64,000 nt of DNA from Rhizorhabdus histidinilytica (lineage in GTDB: Bacteria > Pseudomonadota > Alphaproteobacteria > Sphingomonadales > Sphingomonadaceae): assembly GCF_900167915.1 (NCBI RefSeq), contig NZ_FUYM01000003.1, forward strand, positions 186,001-250,000, read 5' to 3'. The position numbers and the translations under genes were made by a program. Below the pieces are notes generated by a model. The model did no database searches. It worked only from the letters and a program-made list of their open reading frames with translations, and had not been told where the DNA came from. Positions 42,619-53,790 of this stretch are shown piece after piece (positions within the stretch are counted from its first letter, which is position 1; every line of letters begins with the position of its first letter).

Positions 42619-43251
42619 TCAGGGGGCATAGGCGCGAAGAAGAAAATCGACGGCGGTATCGGCGGTCGCGGCGATCTGCGTGGCGTCGACCCGGTCGATC
42701 CGTCCCAGCAGCACCTGCTGGTGATCGCCCTGCAGGCACAGTGCCAACAGCAGCTTCGCCGCCTTCCGGGGATCGTCCAGCCGCAGCTTGCCGCGCGCCA
42801 TGCCGAGCTCGATGAAATCGCCGAGCAGGCGGATCATCGTGTTCGGCCCGCGCTGGTAGAACATCTCGCCGATCTCGGGGAAGCGCCCCGCCTCCGCGAC
42901 GATCAGGCGGTGGAGCGCGATCGCTTCTGGGCTCGTCACCTTTTCGAGGAAATGTCGGCAGAAGCTGCGGAGCGTGGTTTCCAGGTCCGCCTCCGGAACG
43001 AGCACCGAGATGATCCGCTCCCGGAAATGCGTGGTCGCACGGTCGAGCACCGCCTCGAATAACGCCTCCTTGGACGGGAAATAGCTCCACAGCGTCGCCT
43101 TCGAGCCCCCGATCGTCGCCGCGATGCCCGACATCGTCGTCGCCGCATAGCCGTGCTCCAGGAAATAGGCGTGCGCGACACCGATGATCGCTTCGCGGCG
43201 ATCGAGCCGCTTCGTCTCGCGACGGCCGGGCCTGGTGCTCTGGCGGGTCAT
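42619..43251 (-). CDS. TetR-family repressor of the adjacent OMF-EmrAB efflux operon
   Basis: 210 aa. N-terminal helix-turn-helix: REAIIGVAHAYFLEHGYAAT, TMSGIAATIGGSKATLWSYF and PSKEALFEAVL, all typical of TetR/AcrR. The C-terminal ligand domain (from about residue 90) includes a TetR_C-like dimerisation helix. It is divergent from the outer-membrane factor gene. The 94-bp gap contains two near-identical dyads, one 8 bp from each start codon, so it likely represses itself and the pump and is released by a pump substrate. Confidence 0.9.
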   Translation of the reverse strand: MTRQSTRPGRRETKRLDRREAIIGVAHAYFLEHGYAATTMSGIAATIGGSKATLWSYFPSKEALFEAVLDRATTHFRERIISVLVPEADLETTLRSFCRHFLEKVTSPEAIALHRLIVAEAGRFPEIGEMFYQRGPNTMIRLLGDFIELGMARGKLRLDDPRKAAKLLLALCLQGDHQQVLLGRIDRVDATQIAATADTAVDFLLRAYAP

Positions 43252-43258
43252 CTCAATG

Positions 43259-43276
43259 CCGTACTATATGGTACGG
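43259..43276. promoter_or_regulatory. TetR operator O1
   Basis: CCGTAC-TATATG-GTACGG, an 18-bp dyad 8 bp before the tetR start codon. Confidence 0.75.
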
Positions 43277-43283
43277 TTTTGCG

Positions 43284-43313
43284 TTGACAAGAGGCGATCC
43301 TCGTCGCACATCG
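43284..43313 (+). promoter_or_regulatory. Candidate promoter of the efflux operon
   Basis: A good -35 hexamer TTGACA (43284-43289) lies between the two TetR operators. The best -10 candidate, CACATC at about 43307, is weak. Both operators would cover the promoter. Confidence 0.4.
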
Positions 43314-43317
43314 CCCA

Positions 43318-43336
43318 CCGATACCAGATAGTACGG
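43318..43336. promoter_or_regulatory. TetR operator O2
   Basis: CCGATACCAGATAGTACGG; its reverse complement CCGTACTATCTGGTATCGG matches O1 with one substitution and one extra base in an arm. It lies 9 bp before the outer-membrane factor start. Confidence 0.7.
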
Positions 43337-43345
43337 TCGTCCCCC

Positions 43346-44812
43346 ATGTCTCCGAGTCGCGCGCCCTTTCTCCGCCCCGTCTCCGCGCTGGGTCTTTCGC
43401 TCGTGCTGGCCGCCTGCGCGTCGGTGCCAGACCTCGGCACTCGTCCGGAGCTGCGCACGGCCACCAGCGTGGCGGCAGGCGAGAGCCTGGGTGGAAGCAC
43501 CGGCGGCGCCTGGCCCGCGAACGGCTGGTGGCAGACCTATGGCGATCCCCAGCTCGCCCGGCTGATCGAGGAAGGGCTGCGCGCCTCCCCGGACGCCGAG
43601 ATCGCCGCCGCACGGTTCCGCCAGGCGCGAGGCATGGCGCAGGCGGCCGGCGCGCCGTTGCTGCCTTCGATCGGCGTCGGCGCCAACGCGGGGCTCGAGA
43701 AGCAAAGCTACAATGTCGGCATCCCTGCGCAGTTCGTGCCCAAGGGATGGCAGGACGTCGGCCAGGCCTCGGTCGACCTGTCGTTCGACCTCGATCTGTG
43801 GGGCCGCAATCGCGCGGCGCTCGCCGCCGCCACCTCCGAAGCGGAGGCCGCGCGGATCGAGCAGGACCAGGCGCGGCTCATGCTCGCGACCGGGATCGCC
43901 TCGGCCTATGCCGATCTGGCGCGGCTCCATGCCGAACGCGACGTGCTTGCTGCCGCCGTCGATCTGCGTACCGCCACGCGCAAGCTCGTCGCCGACCGGG
44001 TCCGCAACGGGCTCGACACCCGGGCGGAGCTGAAGCAGGCCGAGGCGGCGGTGCCCGCCGCCCGCGCCGACCTAGCCGCCACCGACGAGGCGATCGCGCT
44101 GGTCCGCAACCAGATCGCCGCACTGGTCGGCGCCGGCCCCGATCGCGGCCTCGCCATCGAACGACCCGCTCTCGCCGCGCTCCATCCGGCCGGCGTGCCG
44201 GCCCAGGTGACCACCGACCTGATCGGTCGCCGTCCCGACATCGCCGCGGCCCGCGCGCAGGCCGAGGCGGCCGCGAGCCGGATCAGGGTGGCGCGCGCAG
44301 ACTTCTTCCCGGCCATCCGCCTCGGCGCGCTGGTCGGGGTCCGGTCGCTCGGGCTCGACCAGTTGACCGACAGCGGATCGACCTATGGCAACGTCACCCC
44401 GGCGATCAGCCTGCCGATCTTCCGCGGCGGGGCGCTGAGCGGCCAGTATCGCGGCGCGCGCGGTCGCTATGACGAGGCCGTCGCGCTCTACAACCGAACC
44501 GTGATCGCCGCCTATCATGAGGTCGCCGACGCGGTGACCAGCCAGCGGGCCGCCACCGATCGGTTGGCCCTGTCGCGCCAGGCCTTGGCCGATTCCGAGG
44601 AAGCCTATGCGATCGCCCGCAAACGTTATGAGGGTGGCCTTTCCACCTATCTCAACGTGCTGAGCTCCGAAGAGACGCTGCTGCAGGCCCGCCGTGCGGT
44701 CGCCGATCTCGATGCCCGGATGTTCGCGCTGGACGTCGCTCTCGTCCGCGCGCTCGGCGGCGGTTTCACCGCTCCGTCCCCTGCCCTCGCCAAGGACGAT
44801 TCCCATGGCTGA
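43346..44812 (+). CDS. NodT-family outer-membrane factor lipoprotein (efflux)
   Basis: 488-aa TolC-like channel of the NodT/OprM group. Signal peptide with lipobox LAAC (LGLSLVLAACASVPDLGTRP) predicts lipidation. Two OEP repeats follow (WWQTYGDPQLARLIEEGL, GLDTRAELKQAEAAVPAARA, later YNRTVIAAYHEVADAVTSQR and YEGGLSTYLNVLSSEETLLQ). It is the outer component of a tripartite pump with the EmrA and EmrB homologues; its stop overlaps the next start by 8 bp. The ATG at 43346 is the one that starts the signal peptide. Confidence 0.92.
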   Translation: MSPSRAPFLRPVSALGLSLVLAACASVPDLGTRPELRTATSVAAGESLGGSTGGAWPANGWWQTYGDPQLARLIEEGLRASPDAEIAAARFRQARGMAQAAGAPLLPSIGVGANAGLEKQSYNVGIPAQFVPKGWQDVGQASVDLSFDLDLWGRNRAALAAATSEAEAARIEQDQARLMLATGIASAYADLARLHAERDVLAAAVDLRTATRKLVADRVRNGLDTRAELKQAEAAVPAARADLAATDEAIALVRNQIAALVGAGPDRGLAIERPALAALHPAGVPAQVTTDLIGRRPDIAAARAQAEAAASRIRVARADFFPAIRLGALVGVRSLGLDQLTDSGSTYGNVTPAISLPIFRGGALSGQYRGARGRYDEAVALYNRTVIAAYHEVADAVTSQRAATDRLALSRQALADSEEAYAIARKRYEGGLSTYLNVLSSEETLLQARRAVADLDARMFALDVALVRALGGGFTAPSPALAKDDSHG

Positions 44813-45926
44813 CGCCGATCCCCCCATCACCAGCGCCGACCCCACGGATGCCGACAGCGAGGCCCGGCGGGAAGCCCGACTCCGCGCGCGCAAGACCTGG
44901 CTGATCCGCTTCGCGATCGGGCTGGCGGTCGTCGCCCTGCTCTTCGGCGCCTGGTACATGCTGATCGGGCGCAACCACGTCAGCACCGACAACGCCTATG
45001 TGAACGCCGAGGTGGCCCAGGTCACGCCGCTGATCTCGGCCCAGGCGGTCGAGGTGCGGGTCAGCGATACCCAGGCGGTGAAGCGCGGCGACATCCTCGT
45101 CCGGCTCGACGACAGCAACATGCGGATCGCGCTCGCGCAGGCGGAGGCCGAGCTGGCGCGCGCCCGGCGGATGTTCCGCCAGGGTACCGCCACCAGCGCG
45201 GCGCTGTCGGCACAGGTCAGCGCGCGCGAGGCCGACATCGCAACCGCCCAGTCGGATTATGACAAGGCCCGCATCGACCTCGACCGCCGCCTCGCGCTCC
45301 AGCCGTCGGGCGCGGTCTCGGGCGACGAGTTGACCGCCGCGCGCAACGCCTTCAACGCCGCCCGCGCGAAGCTGGCCCAGGCCCGCGCCAACCAGGGCGC
45401 CGCCGCCGGGGAACTGGCCGCCAACCAGGCCCTTGTCGCCGGATCGACGGTCGAGACCGACCCGATGGTGCTCGCCGCGAAGGCGAAGCTCGCCGCCGCC
45501 CGGCTCGACTTCGAGCGCGCCGTGATCCGCGCGCCGATCGACGGCGTCGTCACGCGCCGGCAGGTCCAGGTCGGCCAGCGGGTGACGCAAGGGTCTCCGA
45601 TCATGATGATCGTCCCCGTGTCGCAGGTCTATGTCGACGCCAATTTCAAGGAACGGCAGCTCCGTCGCGTAAAGCCCGGCCAGTCGGCCAAGGTCACCGC
45701 CGACCTCTATGGCGGCGACGTCGTCTATCACGGCAAGGTGGTCGGCTTCTCGGGCGGCACCGGATCGGCCTTTGCACTGATCCCGGCGCAGAACGCCACC
45801 GGCAACTGGATCAAGGTGGTCCAACGCCTGCCGGTCCGCATCGAGCTCGACCCGCGCGAGCTGGCCGAGCATCCGCTCCGGGTCGGCCTGTCGATGGAAG
45901 TCGATATCGACGTCTCCGGCGACTGA
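44805..45926 (+). CDS. EmrA/HlyD-type membrane fusion protein
   Basis: 373-aa periplasmic adaptor with a single N-terminal membrane anchor (residues about 32-55, FAIGLAVVALLFGAWYMLIG). The motif STDNAYVNAEVAQVTPLISA opens the lipoyl half, a long coiled coil spans about 100-210, and APIDGVVTRRQVQVGQRVTQ is the second lipoyl half; the C-terminal beta barrel follows. It links the MFS transporter to the outer-membrane factor. Starts 8 bp inside the preceding gene; 4 bp from the next. Confidence 0.92.
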   Translation: MADADPPITSADPTDADSEARREARLRARKTWLIRFAIGLAVVALLFGAWYMLIGRNHVSTDNAYVNAEVAQVTPLISAQAVEVRVSDTQAVKRGDILVRLDDSNMRIALAQAEAELARARRMFRQGTATSAALSAQVSAREADIATAQSDYDKARIDLDRRLALQPSGAVSGDELTAARNAFNAARAKLAQARANQGAAAGELAANQALVAGSTVETDPMVLAAKAKLAAARLDFERAVIRAPIDGVVTRRQVQVGQRVTQGSPIMMIVPVSQVYVDANFKERQLRRVKPGQSAKVTADLYGGDVVYHGKVVGFSGGTGSAFALIPAQNATGNWIKVVQRLPVRIELDPRELAEHPLRVGLSMEVDIDVSGD

Positions 45927-45930
45927 GGCC

Positions 45931-47454
45931 ATGGCCGGGACCGCCTCCTACGATCTCGTCACCGGCCGGCGGCGCTTCGTCGCGGGGATCGCCCTGGCGT
46001 CGGTCAACCTGATGGTGGTGCTCGACATGACCATCGCCAACGTCTCGGTCCCGCACATCTCCGGCAATCTCGGCATCTCACCGAGCCAGGGCACCTGGGT
46101 GATCACCTCCTACGCCGTGGCCGAGGCGATCTGCGTGCCGCTGACCGGTTGGCTGGCGCAGCGCTTCGGGTCGGTACGGGTCTTCATCCTCAGCATCCTT
46201 GGCTTCGGCCTGTTCTCGGTGCTGTGCGGCCTGTCGACGACGCTCGGCATGCTGGTCGCCTGCCGGATCGGTCAGGGCCTGTCGGGCGGGCCCCTCATCC
46301 CGCTCACCCAGACGCTGCTGATGCGCATCTTTCCCCCCGACAAGCGCGCCCGCGCAATGGGGCTGTGGGCGATGACGACCCTGATCGGCCCGGTGCTGGG
46401 TCCGATATTGGGCGGATGGATCAGCGACAATTGGAGCTGGCACTGGATTTTCTTCATCAACGTGCCAGTGGTGCTGTTCAGCGCCGGGATAAGCTATTCC
46501 TTCCTCCGCGTCGTCGAGACGCCGGTCGAGACGGTACCGATCGACCGCGTCGGCCTGGCGCTGATGATCCTGTGGATCGGCGCGCTGCAGATCATGCTCG
46601 ACATCGGCCGCGAGCATGACTGGTTCGCAGACCCCACCGTGCTGGCGCTCGCCCTGTTCGCCGCGATCGTCTTCGTCGTTTTCGTGATCTGGGAGCTGAC
46701 CGAGGAGCATCCGGTGGTCGACCTGCGCGTGTTCCGCCACCGCGGCTTCACAATCAACGCGCTGACCATCGCCTTCGGCTTCGGCACCTATTTCGCCGGT
46801 ATCGTCGTCATCCCCCAATGGATGCAGATCACGCTGGGCTTCACCGCCACCTGGGCGGGGCTCGCCACCGCCTTCACCGGGATGGCGGGATTGCTCGTCG
46901 GGCGAGCGGCACCGGTGCTGATCACCAAGATCGATCCCCGCATCGTCCTTTCCGGCGCGCTGGTCTGGGCGGGCGGCGCGACGCTGCTGCGCACCAACTG
47001 GACGAGCGGCGCCGATTTCTGGACGCTAGGCCTGCCGCAGTTCATCATGGGCCTGGGCATGCCCTTCTTCTTCGTGACGGCAACGTCGATGTCGCTGAGT
47101 TCGGTGCCCTCCCGGGAGCTCGCATCGGCGGCGGGCCTTCAGAATTTCCTGCGGATCATGGGGGTGGCGGTGTCGACCTCGGTCGTCATGACCTATTGGA
47201 ACGATCAGGCGCGTGTCGCGGGAAGCGAGCTCGCAGGCCGGCTCAACCCCGACACACCGGGCGGAACGATCGCCGGCTTCTCGGTCGAGCAGTCGCGCGC
47301 GCTGATGGCGCAGCTTGTCGATCGCGAGGCGCTGACGATCGCGACCGACAAGATATTCCTGATCGCCGGGCTGCTGATGTGGTTGATCGCGCTCTTCGTC
47401 TGGCTCGCGCCGAAGCCCAAGCGCATGGCCGACCCGATGGCCGGCGGGCATTAG
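45931..47454 (+). CDS. EmrB/QacA-type DHA2 multidrug MFS transporter
   Basis: 507-aa inner-membrane drug/proton antiporter with 14 predicted helices. DHA2 landmarks: VVLDMTIANVSVPHISGNLG (motif D1), motif A region GWLAQRFGSVRVFILSILGF and motif C GLWAMTTLIGPVLGPILGG. Last gene of the OMF-EmrA-EmrB operon; with them it should export hydrophobic drugs from the cytoplasm across both membranes. Its TAG stop is the first three bases of palindromic repeat A copy 3. Confidence 0.93.
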   Translation: MAGTASYDLVTGRRRFVAGIALASVNLMVVLDMTIANVSVPHISGNLGISPSQGTWVITSYAVAEAICVPLTGWLAQRFGSVRVFILSILGFGLFSVLCGLSTTLGMLVACRIGQGLSGGPLIPLTQTLLMRIFPPDKRARAMGLWAMTTLIGPVLGPILGGWISDNWSWHWIFFINVPVVLFSAGISYSFLRVVETPVETVPIDRVGLALMILWIGALQIMLDIGREHDWFADPTVLALALFAAIVFVVFVIWELTEEHPVVDLRVFRHRGFTINALTIAFGFGTYFAGIVVIPQWMQITLGFTATWAGLATAFTGMAGLLVGRAAPVLITKIDPRIVLSGALVWAGGATLLRTNWTSGADFWTLGLPQFIMGLGMPFFFVTATSMSLSSVPSRELASAAGLQNFLRIMGVAVSTSVVMTYWNDQARVAGSELAGRLNPDTPGGTIAGFSVEQSRALMAQLVDREALTIATDKIFLIAGLLMWLIALFVWLAPKPKRMADPMAGGH

Positions 47455-47641
47455 AGCATCGAGCTTTTTATCCGACACAGCCCAGTCCGCTCATCCTGGG
47501 TAGGGACTGAGCCTCGGCGAAGGCCCGTATCGAAGGATATCAAGCCTCGACGGGCCCTTCGGGACGGCCTTTCGACTTCGCTCAATGCCTCCTCAGGGCG
47601 AGCGGTTTATAGATCAATAGATCGAATGCTCGATACTCCAA
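47452..47641. repeat. Palindromic repeat family A, copy 3 (long form)
   Basis: Core at 47487-47605: left half CCGCTCATCCTGGG to CGTATCGAAGGAT, right half GGCCCTTCGGGACGGCC to CAGGGCGAGCGG. Outer arms: TAGAGCATCGAGCTTTTTAT on the left and GAATGCTCGATACTCCA on the right. The same outer arms flank copy 4 at 55979. It lies between emrB and lon and accounts for nearly all of the 206-bp gap. Confidence 0.8.
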
Positions 47642-47660
47642 CGCCCATTGGCTCTAATCG

Positions 47661-50053
<2,393 letters not shown>

Positions 50054-50057
<4 letters not shown>

Positions 50058-50476
50058 CGCCGCGGCCCTCCATTCACCTTGTTCAACGTCACGAGCAGGC
50101 ATCCGTTGACGCCCGCCCGGCGAACCGAATCATAGCGCCCTGCCGGCAGCGGCAGACGCCGCTCGAAATGCCCCTGGGGCAATTCGAGCTGATGGATCCT
50201 GGCGGTTCGCAGCTCCGGCGGCAGGATGCGATAACCGCGCACGACCAGCACACCGTCCTCGATGAACGCCTCGGTCTTGTCGAGATCGACCCCCGGCAGC
50301 GCCACGAGGACGAGCAGCTCATGCTCGGTCTCCAGCATGTCGGCGGGCGGTTCCCAGGCGGGGGTGCCGCCGCTCGCGCGCGACGGGGCGAAGGCCCGCT
50401 GGTGCAGGCGCTGCACCCGGTCGATCAGGTCGACGGCCTCGGCCCACATCCAGTCCCGTGATCGGCCAGAATTCAT
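50054..50476 (-). CDS. Small heat-shock protein Hsp20/alpha-crystallin family
   Basis: 140-aa holdase chaperone. The alpha-crystallin domain runs from about residue 42 (WEPPADMLETEHELLVLVAL) through PGVDLDKTEAFIEDGVLVVR to the LPLPAGRYDSVRRAGVNGCL stretch. The N-terminal arm is short and the usual C-terminal IxI motif is not obvious (ends LNKVNGGPRR). Coupled to lon by a 4-bp overlap. A TTGAAA/TTATAA promoter lies 56 bp upstream. Confidence 0.9.
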
Positions 50477-50531
50477 GTGACGTCCTCTCTCGCGGCAGGG
50501 GATGGCGCTGTCGGGCGCCGGCCGCTCCCCT

Positions 50532-50562
50532 TTATAAGGAAAGCCGGACGCCCGATTTCAAG
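50532..50562 (-). promoter_or_regulatory. Heat-shock-like promoter of hsp20-lon
   Basis: On the minus strand CTTGAA (50557-50562) is followed 18-19 bp later by CTTATA/TTATAA (50532-50538). CTTGAA is the -35 element of alphaproteobacterial RpoH promoters, though the -10 is closer to sigma-70, so either factor is possible. Confidence 0.6.
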
Positions 50563-50729
50563 CGGCACCCGAAACGAGCCCGGCCTCCCGACCTTCCCGA
50601 CGCCGGGCGGCCGACGAAGTTCCCGCGGCACGGCGGCGGCATGGCAAAAGCGCACCGGTACGATGCAATGCCGGGCGAACTGACGCGTATATGGGTTTAG
50701 ACGGGACGGAAGATGGACAGGAGAATGTG

Positions 50730-52220
50730 ATGGCAGACGCAATCGCCGACACGACCGCGGGGACGGTCCGTGGGATCAGCGAAGGAGGCGTCCGCCGTTT
50801 CCTCGGCATCCCCTATGCCGCCGCACCGGTCCGCGCGCGCCGCTTCGCCGCACCCGAGCCGGCCGAGCCCTGGGAAGGGGTACGCGACGCCACCCGTCCC
50901 GGCCCCACCGCCCCGCAGCGGGTGAAGGATTTCCCCGGCCTCGATATCGCACCACTGATCGGCACGGGCTGGGTCCATGGCGACGAATATCTCTCCGCCA
51001 ACGTCTGGACGCCCGACGCGGATGGCGACGGCGGCGGCCGGTCGGTGATGGTCTGGATCCACGGCGGCGGCTTCGTGATCGGCAGCAAGGACGCCGCGAT
51101 CAGCGACGGCAGCGCCTTCGCCCGCGACGGCATCGTCTGCTTCGCGATCAACTACCGCCTCGGCGTCGACGGCTTCCTGCCGATCCCCGGCGTGCCCACC
51201 AACCTGGGGCTGCGCGACATGATCGCAGCACTGCACTGGGTGCGCGCCAACGCCGCGGCGTTCGGAGGCGATCCCGACAATATCACCGTCTTCGGCGAGT
51301 CGGCGGGCGCGATGGCGATCGCCGACCTGATCGCCTCGCCATTGAGCAAGGGCCTGTTCCGCCGCGCGATCATTCAGAGCGGCCACGGAGCGATGACGCG
51401 CGAGATCGCGGTGATGCAGCGGCTCGTCAAGAAGCTCGCCAAGCTGCTGCGGATCAGCCCCGACAAGGCGGGCTTCGAAAGCGTCCCGCTCGACGCGCTG
51501 CTCGACGCGGTCGAACGGATATCTCTGCCGACCGCCAAGATCGACTTGCGCGACTCCAGCGGCCATGAGCCGGTGTTCGGGATCAGCCGCTTCACCCCCG
51601 TCCATGGCGACGACGTGCTGCCGCTCCAACCGCTCGAGGCGCTGCGGCAGGGGGCGGGCGCCGAGGTCGACGTGCTGATCGGAACCAATGCGGAGGAGAT
51701 GAACCTCTACCTCGTCCCCTCGGGTATCCGCGACAGGATCGGCGGCCTTCTCGCCACCTTCCTGCTCAGCCGCTCCCAGCCCAAGGCGCGCAAGGTGCTC
51801 AAGGCCTATGGGCTGGGCCAGCGCGACGTGTCGGCGGGCCAGGCGCTCACCGATGCGATGAACGACCTGGTCTTTCGCTGGCCCGCCCGCCGCTTCGCCG
51901 AGGAGCATCGGGGGCGCACCCATATGTACGAGTTCGACTGGCGCTCGCCCGCCTTCCGGGGCGAGCTCGGCGCCTGCCATGGGCTCGAGCTGCCCTTCAT
52001 GTTCGATACGCTGGCGGTCGCGACCGGGCCGCAGGGACTGGTCGGCGCGAATCCGCCGCAGGAGCTGGCCGATCGCACCCATCGCATCTGGACCGGTTTC
52101 GCGCGTGACGGCAGCCTGCCCTGGGCGCCGTTCGATCCCGACAAGCGGCTGGTCTATTCGCTGGTCGACGGGTTGGCGCGGCCTGAGCCGGTGATGCCGG
52201 CGCAGCCCTTCTTGCCCTGA
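50730..52220 (+). CDS. Carboxylesterase type B
   Basis: 496-aa alpha/beta-hydrolase of the carboxylesterase/para-nitrobenzyl esterase group. Oxyanion-hole motif VWIHGGGFVIGS, nucleophile VFGESAGAMAIADLIA, acid and His candidates in NAEEMNLYLV and ELGACHGLELPFMFDT. No signal peptide, so cytoplasmic. The start at 50730 has AGGAG 6 bp upstream. It precedes the D-lactate dehydrogenase-like gene by 70 bp, a gap that holds two regulatory dyads; a functional link is not evident. Confidence 0.9.
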   Translation: MADAIADTTAGTVRGISEGGVRRFLGIPYAAAPVRARRFAAPEPAEPWEGVRDATRPGPTAPQRVKDFPGLDIAPLIGTGWVHGDEYLSANVWTPDADGDGGGRSVMVWIHGGGFVIGSKDAAISDGSAFARDGIVCFAINYRLGVDGFLPIPGVPTNLGLRDMIAALHWVRANAAAFGGDPDNITVFGESAGAMAIADLIASPLSKGLFRRAIIQSGHGAMTREIAVMQRLVKKLAKLLRISPDKAGFESVPLDALLDAVERISLPTAKIDLRDSSGHEPVFGISRFTPVHGDDVLPLQPLEALRQGAGAEVDVLIGTNAEEMNLYLVPSGIRDRIGGLLATFLLSRSQPKARKVLKAYGLGQRDVSAGQALTDAMNDLVFRWPARRFAEEHRGRTHMYEFDWRSPAFRGELGACHGLELPFMFDTLAVATGPQGLVGANPPQELADRTHRIWTGFARDGSLPWAPFDPDKRLVYSLVDGLARPEPVMPAQPFLP

Positions 52221-52230
52221 GCAAAACAGA

Positions 52231-52278
52231 CCTTTCTGAAAGGTTAGCTATCTGATAGGTGCACGAGCAGCCTATCAG
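52231..52278 (+). promoter_or_regulatory. Two operator-like dyads before the flavoprotein gene
   Basis: CCTTTC-T-GAAAGG (52231-52243) and CTGATAGG-N11-CCTATCAG (52252-52278), both with perfect arms, end 12 bp before the ATG at 52291. The FadR-type regulator encoded after this gene is the natural candidate ligand. Confidence 0.65.
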
Positions 52279-52290
52279 GGAGACCACCGG

Positions 52291-53694
52291 ATGACCGCGC
52301 CGTTCACCGTTCACGACCGCAAGCCGCTGCCGACGGGCTTCCTTGACGACGTCCGGGCGGTGGTCGGCGACCGGCTCGGCACCGGCGATGCGATCCGGCT
52401 CCAGCACGGATCGAGCGAGACCCATTTCGATCCGGTGCTGCCCGACGCGGTGGCGTTCGTCCGGTCGACCGAGGAGGTGGCCGCGCTCGTCAAGCTCTGC
52501 GTCGCCGCCGAAGTACCGGTCGTCGCCTTTGGCGCGGGCACCTCGCTGGAGGGCAACGTCACGCCGGTACGGGGAGGCCTGACGATCGATCTCTCGGAGA
52601 TGGACGCGATCCTCGCGGTCAATCCCGAGGACTTCGACTGCACCGTCCAGGCCGGTGTACGGCGCGAGCAGCTCAACGAGCATCTACGCGACCAGGGCCT
52701 GTTCTTTCCGATCGATCCCGGCGCCAATGCGACGATCGGCGGCATGGCCTCGACCCGCGCCTCCGGCACCAACGCGGTCCGCTACGGCACGATGCGAGAA
52801 GCGGTGCTGTCGCTGCGGGTGGTGACGCCCGACGGCCGGATCGTCCGCACCGCCCGGCGCGCGCGCAAATCGGCGGCGGGCTACGACCTGACCCGGCTGA
52901 TGATCGGCGCGGAGGGGACGCTCGGGATCATCACCGAGATCACCCTGCGCCTGCACGGCATTCCCGAGGCGATCTCCGCAGCCGTTTGCGCGTTCGAGAC
53001 GCTTCAAGGAGCGGTCGACACCGTCGTCCAGTCGATCCAGATCGGCGTGCCGGTCGCCCGGATCGAGATCCTCGACGAAGCGCAGATGCGGGCGTGCAAC
53101 GCCTATTCGAAGCTCGACTATCCCGAGAAACCCACCCTGCTGTTCGAGTTCCACGGATCGGAACGCCATGTGCAGGAGCAGGTCGAGACGGTACGCGAGA
53201 TCGCCGGGCACAATGGCGGCGGCGATTTCCTGTGGTCGAACCGGCCCGAGGAGCGCAACCGGCTGTGGAAGGCACGGCACGAGGCCTATTATGCCGCGAT
53301 GAACCAGCGCCCCGGTGCCGTGGGCTGGTCCACCGATGTCTGCGTGCCGATCAGCCGACTGGTCGAATGCATCGTCGAGACGCAGGCGGACCTGGCACGC
53401 TCGACCGTCCCGTCGACGATCCTGGGCCATGTCGGCGACGGCAATTTCCACGTGGTCTTCGCGATCGATCCGAACGCCCCCCACGAAATGCACGAGGTCG
53501 AGGCGCTCAACGAACGGATCGTCGCCCGCGCCCTGGCGATGGACGGCACCTGCACCGGCGAGCACGGCATCGGCCTGGGCAAGCAGCAGTTCCTGCTCGA
53601 CGAGCTGGGCGACGCGGTCGACCTGATGCGGTTGATCAAGCGGACGATCGACCCGAAGAACCTGTTCAATCCCGGCAAGATATTCCAGCTATGA
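52291..53694 (+). CDS. FAD-linked oxidase, D-lactate dehydrogenase (cytochrome)/GlcD-like
   Basis: 467-aa flavoprotein of the FAD-binding PCMH / GlcD superfamily. The FAD domain shows VPVVAFGAGTSLEGNVTPVR and DPGANATIGGMASTRASGTN; the C-terminal cap includes STDVCVPISRLVE, GHVGDGNFHVVF and the metal/substrate motif CTGEHGIGLGKQQFL, all typical of D-2-hydroxyacid dehydrogenases. D-lactate or glycolate is the likely substrate. It sits just upstream of a FadR-type GntR gene, as lactate and glycolate operons often do. Confidence 0.92.
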   Translation: MTAPFTVHDRKPLPTGFLDDVRAVVGDRLGTGDAIRLQHGSSETHFDPVLPDAVAFVRSTEEVAALVKLCVAAEVPVVAFGAGTSLEGNVTPVRGGLTIDLSEMDAILAVNPEDFDCTVQAGVRREQLNEHLRDQGLFFPIDPGANATIGGMASTRASGTNAVRYGTMREAVLSLRVVTPDGRIVRTARRARKSAAGYDLTRLMIGAEGTLGIITEITLRLHGIPEAISAAVCAFETLQGAVDTVVQSIQIGVPVARIEILDEAQMRACNAYSKLDYPEKPTLLFEFHGSERHVQEQVETVREIAGHNGGGDFLWSNRPEERNRLWKARHEAYYAAMNQRPGAVGWSTDVCVPISRLVECIVETQADLARSTVPSTILGHVGDGNFHVVFAIDPNAPHEMHEVEALNERIVARALAMDGTCTGEHGIGLGKQQFLLDELGDAVDLMRLIKRTIDPKNLFNPGKIFQL

Positions 53695-53702
53695 CCTTTA
53701 CC

Positions 53703-53790
53703 GTCATCCCGGCGGAGGCCGGGATCTCGGGAGAAAGGAGACGAGGTTGAGGCAGGAGACGCCCGAGATGCCGGCCTCCGCCGGCATGAC
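53703..53790. repeat. Palindromic element overlapping the 5' end of the GntR gene
   Basis: Two 29-bp arms (53703-53731 and 53762-53790) are complementary except at two positions, around a 30-bp loop. The left arm begins GTCATCCCGGCGG and the right arm ends CCGCCGGCATGAC. It starts 8 bp after the flavoprotein stop, and the loop and right arm supply the ribosome binding site and candidate start codons of the GntR gene. Confidence 0.85.
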
